Assembly: GCA_934725855.1 (NCBI GenBank)
Contig: CAKVCL010000001.1
Coordinates: 124,001-188,000 of the forward strand
DNA: 64,000 nt
Source: an uncultured Cellulosilyticum sp.
Lineage (GTDB): Bacteria; Bacillota; Clostridia; Lachnospirales; Cellulosilyticaceae
Direction: 5' to 3'
The stretch's first letter is position 1. Each line of letters opens with the position of its first letter. Under the pieces are notes generated by a model that made no database searches, was not told where the DNA came from, and saw nothing but the letters and a program-made list of their open reading frames with translations. The translations under genes were made by a program, and so were the position numbers. This document shows, in pieces, positions 58,959 to 64,000 of the stretch.

Positions 58959-61100
58959 TTAATTTTGAATTTCTCTTAGTCGCTCTCTAAGCCACGTATT
59001 TCTATTTTTGACCTCATTATTTTTAACTGCTTTATAAATCGCATTTCGATTGCCCACTAAAACCACCACTTTTTTGGCTCTTGTTATGCCAGTGTAAAGT
59101 AGATTTCTTTGAAGCATCACATAATGGCTAAAGGTGATCGGCATAATGACAATAGGGTATTCACTTCCCTGTGCTTTATGAATAGTTGTAGCATAAGCAA
59201 GTACAAGCTCATCTAACTCTAGTGCCTCATACTCTATTTCTTTGTCATCAAATCTTACTTTTAATGTCCGTTCTTCCGTATCGATTGCGGATATAAAACC
59301 AACGTCTCCATTGAACACTTCCTTATCATAATTATTGCGAACCTGCATCACTTTATCATAAAGTCTATACTCTGTGGCGCCTCGCTTTAAATGAATCTCA
59401 CACGGATTAAGTGCCGACTGAAGCACTGAATTTAGGTTAGCTGCCCCTGTTTCTGAGCGCTGCATAGGTGTTAAAATCTGAATATCTTTGATTGGATTTA
59501 CTTTATAATAGTTAGGGAGTCGTTTGGTACATAAAGTCTCGATGGTTTGTAAAACTTCTTCATTATCTTCCGCTTCAATGAAAAAGAAATTACTTTGTCT
59601 TCCCCCTTTAAGGTCAGGATTTTCACCCTTATTAATTTTATGTGCATTGGTAATAATTTTACTTCCCATAGCTTGCCTAAAAATACGCTCCAGCTTAATG
59701 GTAGGCACTACACCCGAATCAATTATATCTCTTAGCACATTCCCTGCGCCTACTGAAGGAAGCTGATCAATATCCCCTACAATAATAAGAATCATATGAT
59801 CTGGAATCGCTTTTAACAAATTATACATTAAAATAATATCAATCATAGAGGCTTCATCAATAATCAGTACATCCCCTTCTAAGGGATTATCCTCATTTTT
59901 CTTATAGCCTTCAGGCGGCTTGCATTCTAGTAATCGATGAATCGTTTTGGCTTCCATCCCTGTGGCTTCACTCATCCTTTTAGCGGCTCTGCCTGTTGGT
60001 GCAGTTAAAAGGACTTCCATTCCTGACTCTTTAAATAACTGGATAATACCATGAGTCGTTGTGGTTTTACCAGTTCCGGGGCCACCTGTTAACACCATGA
60101 CTTTTGACTTTTCAGCTAAACTTATAGCGGCTCTTTGAATCTCATCGTAAGTCATATGCTCATTTTTTTCTAATTGTTCAATCACTTCATCACTTTTTCT
60201 CACTTGCTTTTTAGTATGAGATTGCATGATTTGTTTTAAGCGCCTTGCTACACCATTTTCGCTAAAATAAAATGGTGGTAAATAAATTCTATCTGGCGTC
60301 TCTTTGATAATCTCTTTTTGTTCTATCAAATAATCCATACTCATTATGATTTTGGATTCTTCTACTTCTAATATTTCCACACTTTTAGTAAGAAGTTGCT
60401 CCCCAGTGGCATAACAATGTCCTTCTTCAGAAAGGTGGCTGAGTGTATAAAAAATACCTGCTCGGCATCTTTTGAAGGAATCTTTTTGAATGCCCAATTT
60501 TTCGGCAATTCCATCTGCCGTTTTAAACCCAATCCCATAAATATCATCTGCTAATTGATAAGGATTTTCTTTGACCACCTCAATACTTGTATTGCCATAA
60601 ACCTTATAGATGCGGCTTCCAAAAGAAGTTGAAACCCCATAAGACTGTAAGAAAAGCATGATATTTTTAATTTCTTTTTGATCTTGCCATGCCTTCTTAA
60701 TCATTTCTACACGTTTCTTACCAATACCAGGCACCTCAATCATCCGATCAGGCTCTTCTTCTATAATATCTAAGGTCTTTTCTTTAAATTGATTAACGAT
60801 TTTTTTAGCATATACAGGTCCGATTCCTTTAATTAACCCACTTCCTAAATACTTCTCAATCCCATATATACTAGCTGGAAGTGCTTCCTCCCATTCTTTT
60901 GCATCAAACTGCCTACCATACTTAGGATTACTTGACCAGAAACCCTTTATCGTAATCACTGAACCCACATTAACCGTTGCCATACTTCCTACAACCGTTA
61001 CTAAATCCATATACCCCTTCGATTTAATCTTAATGACACTATACCCTGTTTCCTCATTCGCATAAGTAATCCGTTCTACAACGCCTCTTAAACTCTCCAT
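58959..61100 (-). CDS. recD2: RecD2-like ATP-dependent 5'-3' DNA helicase
   Basis: 713 aa, SF1B helicase acting in replication-fork stability and repair in bacteria, without RecBC. An N-terminal OB-like region and helix-hairpin-helix stretch (GIGPVYAKKIV, EVPGIGKKRVEMI) set RecD2 apart from RecD. Walker A GGPGTGKTTTT (about 335-345), Walker B VLIIDEASM, QLPSVGAG, RIFRQ, and C-terminal YATTIHKAQGSEYP and GITRAK. The start at 61100 is chosen for its AAAGGA RBS; the frame is open for 21 more codons upstream. Confidence 0.93.
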   Translation of the reverse strand: MESLRGVVERITYANEETGYSVIKIKSKGYMDLVTVVGSMATVNVGSVITIKGFWSSNPKYGRQFDAKEWEEALPASIYGIEKYLGSGLIKGIGPVYAKKIVNQFKEKTLDIIEEEPDRMIEVPGIGKKRVEMIKKAWQDQKEIKNIMLFLQSYGVSTSFGSRIYKVYGNTSIEVVKENPYQLADDIYGIGFKTADGIAEKLGIQKDSFKRCRAGIFYTLSHLSEEGHCYATGEQLLTKSVEILEVEESKIIMSMDYLIEQKEIIKETPDRIYLPPFYFSENGVARRLKQIMQSHTKKQVRKSDEVIEQLEKNEHMTYDEIQRAAISLAEKSKVMVLTGGPGTGKTTTTHGIIQLFKESGMEVLLTAPTGRAAKRMSEATGMEAKTIHRLLECKPPEGYKKNEDNPLEGDVLIIDEASMIDIILMYNLLKAIPDHMILIIVGDIDQLPSVGAGNVLRDIIDSGVVPTIKLERIFRQAMGSKIITNAHKINKGENPDLKGGRQSNFFFIEAEDNEEVLQTIETLCTKRLPNYYKVNPIKDIQILTPMQRSETGAANLNSVLQSALNPCEIHLKRGATEYRLYDKVMQVRNNYDKEVFNGDVGFISAIDTEERTLKVRFDDKEIEYEALELDELVLAYATTIHKAQGSEYPIVIMPITFSHYVMLQRNLLYTGITRAKKVVVLVGNRNAIYKAVKNNEVKNRNTWLRERLREIQN

Positions 61101-61245
61101 TAGTTTCCGTCCTTTTATGTAACAATATAGTATATCACATGATGTAGCCTTTATCCTAATCATAAAAAACTTACACAGCTTAATTTTTTTATTGAACTAT
61201 TGACTTAATTATGGAAATGCGTTAGAATGACGAAAATAGTTATTC

Positions 61246-61325
61246 TGCCACCGGGTAGAAATGCGAAAGCATTCGTTACACATCGTTAGATCTTAGAAGA
61301 TGTGCGTACGGGTGCTTATTTTTGT
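61246..61325 (+). ncRNA. structured RNA leader, candidate guanidine-IV/mepA-type riboswitch
   Basis: A compact three-way junction can be drawn. The closing helix pairs CACC-GTA (49-52, 55-57) with TAC-GGTG (307-309, 311-314; all +61000 base or +61000 as fits). A second hairpin is AATGC-GAAA-GCATT with a GNRA loop (61260-61273). A third is CACATC/GATGTG (61279-61284 with 61299-61304), loop holding AGATCT. It is followed at once by TTATTTTTG, as in a terminator-based switch, and lies about 105 nt before the PNPOx-like gene. The ACCGGGTA...TACGGGTG frame recalls the mepA-motif guanidine-IV class, but I cannot confirm the class from memory. Confidence 0.5.
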
Positions 61326-61429
61326 TTGAAGGTCTTTATATGTTGCTAAAAAAAGCAAAAATATCGTGGAATTATTTTACAAAAGAGGAACTTTTGTTAT
61401 AAAGTAAAATAGAAAGGAATGAGCATAAA

Positions 61430-61930
61430 ATGTTTAGAGAAATGAGAAGAAAAAAACAACTTTTAAGCAATCAAGAAAGTGTCGATCTATTAACCAACGG
61501 AACTTCCGGTGTGTTGGCTTTACTTGGAGATGACGATTATCCATATGCAGTACCAGTTAGTTATGTATATGATCATTCTAAGATTTATTTTCATGGTGCA
61601 AAAGTAGGACATAAAATAGACGCAATCAGTAAATGTGACAAAGCATCCTTTTGCGTCATAGAGCAAGACAATATAGTTCCTGAAGAATACACAACATATT
61701 TTAGGAGCGTAATTGCTTTTGGCAAAATCCACATAATGGAGGATGAAAAAGAAATAAGAGAAGCAATTAAAAAGTTGGCAATCAAATATCATCCAACAGA
61801 TAATGAAACAACCAGAAATCAAACAATTGACAAAGAGTGGAAACCTTTATGTATGATAGAATTCTCTATTGAACATATGACAGGCAAAGAAGCAATAGAA
61901 CTTGTAAAAAGGAGAGTACATCCCGAGTAG
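61430..61930 (+). CDS. pyridoxamine 5'-phosphate oxidase-like (NimA-type) flavoprotein
   Basis: 166 aa split-barrel FMN-binding protein. Family features: TNGTSGVLALLGDDDYPYAVPVSYVYD at the N-terminal half, IYFHGAKVGHKIDAI, ASFCVIEQD, and RSVIAFGKIHIM. Relatives include NimA nitroimidazole reductases and other small FMN enzymes; this length and the HGA(K/R).GHK segment fit that branch rather than true PdxH. RBS AGAAAGGAATG. The structured RNA upstream probably controls it. Confidence 0.85.
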   Translation: MFREMRRKKQLLSNQESVDLLTNGTSGVLALLGDDDYPYAVPVSYVYDHSKIYFHGAKVGHKIDAISKCDKASFCVIEQDNIVPEEYTTYFRSVIAFGKIHIMEDEKEIREAIKKLAIKYHPTDNETTRNQTIDKEWKPLCMIEFSIEHMTGKEAIELVKRRVHPE

Positions 61931-62024
61931 CAACTTGTTTCAAGCCAATAGGTTTGCCAATTATTTTAAGAGGTTATGTTAGAATTTCTTATTTTATCCT
62001 AATTGAAAAAAGTCCCTTATATAT

Positions 62025-62154
62025 AAAAAGACTATAAACTCTTATTATATAAAGGGACTATAAACTCTTATTATATAAAGGGACTATAAACTCTTATTAT
62101 ATAAAGGGACTATAAACTCTTATTATATAAAGGGACTATAAACTCTTATTATTC
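62025..62154. repeat. five tandem 26-bp repeats, amplified terminator arm
   Basis: Units start at 62025 (variant, AAAAAG), 62051, 62077, 62103 and 62129 (last 2 bases differ). Each contains TTATATAAAGGGACT, the complement of the single AGTCCCTTATATATAA at 62011-62026. On the minus strand this makes a terminator (stem, then ACTTTTTTC) after the DUF998 gene in which one arm has been copied several times. The last unit overlaps that gene's stop. No spacers, so not a CRISPR array. Confidence 0.9.
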
Positions 62155-62799
62155 ATTTTTATCTCTACATCTAAAACCATGAAATAAATAAACACCAAGT
62201 ATTGCATTAAATCCCGTTGCAGCAAACACACTAAATCGCTCTACAATTCCAAAATACGCCTCTGGTACAATACCTGTTCCAACAGCTCCTACAAGCATCA
62301 TCATAAATGCAATTCCTGCCCATATAGAAACTCGTCGAATTTCTTTTTCCTTAATTCCAGCAAGAATAATAAGGACAAGGGAAACAATGGATAATCCTAC
62401 TACCCCACTTGTCACTACATAGACGTGCATAATATCCTGAAATGTCTCCATGCCTTTGCCACTTGCTGAGAGTGGAAATAACTCATACCCAACAGCAGAT
62501 ACCCAATTCATGGCTGCAAATAAGTAGATTCCTACACGAAAAAGTTTCGAAGAAATCTTATGCTCAGATACAAAAATACAGACACACATGATAGAAACTA
62601 ACCCACATTTTCCATATAAAGCAGATAATTGTGACCATAGCTGCTTGGATGGTGCTGTCTCTGCTGATAAATCACTTACTGCTTGCTCCATCCAATTATA
62701 GCCTGGAAAAGCCAATGGTGAAAAAATGACTGCCACAGCATATGATAAAAGCGAAATAATGCCTAAAAGTCCTAACCAGTTAATCAATGTCTTTTTCAT
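62149..62799 (-). CDS. DUF998 family membrane protein
   Basis: 216 aa with six or so membrane helices, the DUF998 layout (FPGYNWMEQAVSDLSA after the first helix is the family's conserved extracellular loop, followed by pairs of helices). Function unknown. The start at 62799 is 8 nt after GGGGG and overlaps the tetR 3' end by about 20 bp, so translation is coupled to the regulator. Probably the regulated target. Confidence 0.85.
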   Translation of the reverse strand: MKKTLINWLGLLGIISLLSYAVAVIFSPLAFPGYNWMEQAVSDLSAETAPSKQLWSQLSALYGKCGLVSIMCVCIFVSEHKISSKLFRVGIYLFAAMNWVSAVGYELFPLSASGKGMETFQDIMHVYVVTSGVVGLSIVSLVLIILAGIKEKEIRRVSIWAGIAFMMMLVGAVGTGIVPEAYFGIVERFSVFAATGFNAILGVYLFHGFRCRDKNE

Positions 62800-63403
62800 T
62801 TTCACATCCCCCTATTTGTCTGCTAAACCACTTGATATATTCCTGTATCATTGTAGAATTTTGAAAACTTCCTGCATTTGTTCCCATACAATCTATTTGA
62901 TAATCCATCATTGAATGGATTGTCATCGCATAAGAAGTCGCTGCTATATCCACATTTTCACATTTCAACTTTCCATGTACAGCTAAAGCATGAAATAAAT
63001 TTTTAATAGCTAAAATCATATGATCAGTCTCTTCTACTATAATCTGTGTTGCTAAAGGATTGGTTGCACGTTCAGAGTACAACACTTTAAAAAAATGCAT
63101 CATACGCTTATCTGCCACAAATCGATTATATTGACTCACTTTCTCTAAAAGAATGCTCTCTAAACTGTTATCATCCAAAAAAGAGCTGTCATCAAGTTCT
63201 ATATCTTTTGCCTTTTTCCATGTTTCTTCCCTTAGAAAACGATACATCTCATTTATAATGTCTTCTTTAGATTTGAAATGATTATATAATGAAGGCTTTT
63301 TGATACCTAGTTTTTCTGCAATTTGAGCCATAGATACTGACCCCAGGCCATTTTCAGCTGCCAGCTCCAATGTTGTCAAAATAATTTCTTCTTTTCGATT
63401 CAT
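62780..63403 (-). CDS. TetR/AcrR-family regulator
   Basis: 207 aa. N-terminal HTH (about 1-50): ILTTLELAAENGLGSVSMAQ, IAEKLGIKKPSLYNHFKSKEDII. The C-terminal ligand domain is helical, of the TetR_C type with no known ligand. The start at 63403 follows AAAGGAAG. First gene of a two-gene operon with DUF998. A 16-bp dyad lies inside its own promoter, so it almost certainly represses itself and DUF998. Confidence 0.92.
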   Translation of the reverse strand: MNRKEEIILTTLELAAENGLGSVSMAQIAEKLGIKKPSLYNHFKSKEDIINEMYRFLREETWKKAKDIELDDSSFLDDNSLESILLEKVSQYNRFVADKRMMHFFKVLYSERATNPLATQIIVEETDHMILAIKNLFHALAVHGKLKCENVDIAATSYAMTIHSMMDYQIDCMGTNAGSFQNSTMIQEYIKWFSRQIGGCENEKDID

Positions 63404-63426
63404 GCAAAAACTTCCTTTCACTAGTC

Positions 63427-63456
63427 ATGATACTACCGTTCGTTAGTTTGTGTCAA
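63427..63456 (-). promoter_or_regulatory. tetR-DUF998 promoter with embedded operator
   Basis: Minus strand TTGACA (63451-63456), 18-bp spacer, TATCAT (63427-63432). The spacer is filled by the dyad ACTAACGAACGGTAGT (63432-63447; ACTA-N-CG-NN-CG-N-TAGT), a typical TetR-type operator. Repressor binding would block RNA polymerase directly. Confidence 0.82.
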
Positions 63457-63497
63457 TTAAAACACTCTTAATTTAAGGAAAATTTTTGCCTATAGAA

Positions 63498-63524
63498 AAA
63501 CGCCAGCATATCATACTGGCGTTC
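63498..63524 (-). terminator. terminator of the VOC gene
   Basis: AACGCCAG and CTGGCGTT form an 8-bp stem with a 9-nt loop, overlapping the VOC stop. Confidence 0.78.
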
Positions 63525-63873
63525 CCACTTCTATTAGATTACCATCAGGATCATAAAAACGAATGACTTGTTGCCCCCAACTATGTGTCATCAATTGATT
63601 CACATATTCGATGGGTTCAGGATAATTTTCTAGTTTCTTTCTAAAAGCCTCTATGTTTCTTTCTTCAAAATATAGTTCGCTCATATTGTTTCTAGGGATA
63701 CACTCTCTTCCAAGAAACTGCTCCCAATACTTAATATCTTGAAGAACAAGTCCCTCTGTCATAATTACATTCCCATCATTATCAAGAATAACTTGTAATC
63801 CAAATAATTCTTTATAAAAAGCAATAGATTTTTCCATATCTTTTACAACAATTAATACATTTTTTAGTTTCAT
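63511..63873 (-). CDS. VOC-family (glyoxalase/bleomycin-resistance-like) protein
   Basis: 120 aa. Vicinal oxygen chelate fold made of two beta-alpha-beta-beta-beta modules: NVLIVVKDMEKSIAFYKELFG starts the first, and IRFYDPDGNLIEVG ends the second (Glu of IEVG is the usual metal ligand). Metal-dependent enzymes and drug-binding proteins share the fold; substrate unknown. RBS AAGGGAG. Single gene at the window edge. Confidence 0.9.
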   Translation of the reverse strand: MKLKNVLIVVKDMEKSIAFYKELFGLQVILDNDGNVIMTEGLVLQDIKYWEQFLGRECIPRNNMSELYFEERNIEAFRKKLENYPEPIEYVNQLMTHSWGQQVIRFYDPDGNLIEVGTPV

Positions 63874-63937
63874 CCTTTATCTCCCTTAAAACAATAAAAT
63901 AACCTTTAAGCCTTATGATTTTAAACACCTTACTCCA

Positions 63938-63972
63938 ACATAAAGGGCTAATGCCCCTTGTGTTTTTCCTTT
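63938..63972 (+). terminator. hairpin with T tract near the window end
   Basis: ACATAAAGGG-TAATG-CCCCTTGTGT followed by TTTTTCC reads as a plus-strand terminator, yet no plus-strand gene ends here. It may belong to the leader of the VOC gene or close a gene beyond the window. Confidence 0.4.
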
Positions 63973-64000
63973 TTCTTTTGCTGCTTAAGTTCAAATAATC

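Noticed and set aside
62025..62154. CRISPR-like short repeats
   Set aside because: The 26-bp units are directly adjacent with no spacers, and their sequence derives from a terminator arm; no cas genes nearby.
63812..63994. ORF of 60 codons at the right edge
   Set aside because: It overlaps the VOC gene start in another frame, has no RBS, and includes a terminator-like hairpin.
1..64000. tRNA, rRNA, insertion sequences, prophage genes, replication origin
   Set aside because: Looked for on both strands; no tRNA cloverleaf, rRNA segment, transposase, integrase, phage structural gene or DnaA-box cluster was recognised.

Overview
The window looks like chromosome of a low-GC, anaerobic, probably spore-forming Clostridia (Lachnospirales-like) bacterium. 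That is an inference from gene content and AT-rich codon use, not from a marker gene. The anaerobic signature is pyruvate:ferredoxin oxidoreductase, class III ribonucleotide reductase with its activase, a Feo ferrous-iron operon, a bacteriohemerythrin and an extra ferredoxin/radical-SAM pair. A PdaA-type delta-lactam deacetylase points to a spore cortex. I see no rRNA, tRNA, CRISPR array, insertion sequence or prophage. Many genes end in strong hairpins shared between convergent neighbours.

Layout. 0-4.4 kb: clpB behind a ribbon-helix-helix regulator, then pdaA. 4.5-8.4 kb: an EamA/DMT transporter beside a two-component system whose regulator and kinase genes are each split by a frame change, then two small membrane proteins. 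8.6-13.4 kb: BMP-type lipoprotein, glmS with a glmS ribozyme leader, a secreted Pro/Cys-rich protein, a zinc-ribbon protein. 13.4-25.8 kb: SulP transporter, L,D-transpeptidase with M16 peptidase, modular HNH protein, PFOR and a divergent Cys-rich HxlR regulator. 25.8-32.6 kb: cytoplasmic glycosidase-like protein, feoA-feoA-feoB plus a 49-aa Cys-rich Feo protein, hemerythrin, a small basic protein, ClC channel. 32.7-44.7 kb: dut-nrdG-nrdD, DUF1653, MnmM-like methyltransferase, amidohydrolase, prfC, lysozyme-like membrane protein, ferredoxin plus radical SAM, MATE pump.

44.8-57.1 kb is the most unusual part. It holds a three-gene JetA-JetB-JetC (Wadjet/Mks condensin-like) operon with no JetD nuclease next to it; an 895-aa ribosomal-protection-type GTPase fused to an intact YacP/Rae1-like NYN ribonuclease domain; a multiply frameshifted tetR pseudogene; and an ABC-F ATPase. 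The fusion protein and the ABC-F protein would both act on ribosomes. The fusion suggests one protein that enters the A site, removes an obstacle and cuts the A-site mRNA.

57.3-58.9 kb is a scar made of gene fragments (PHP phosphoesterase tail, methyltransferase N-terminus, P-loop kinase N-terminus, glycoside hydrolase 2 C-terminus, possible flavin-reductase piece). After recD2 come a structured RNA leader (candidate guanidine-IV/mepA-type riboswitch) before a PNPOx-like flavoprotein, a 26-bp tandem repeat made from a terminator arm, a self-regulated tetR-DUF998 operon with an operator lying between -35 and -10, and a VOC protein.
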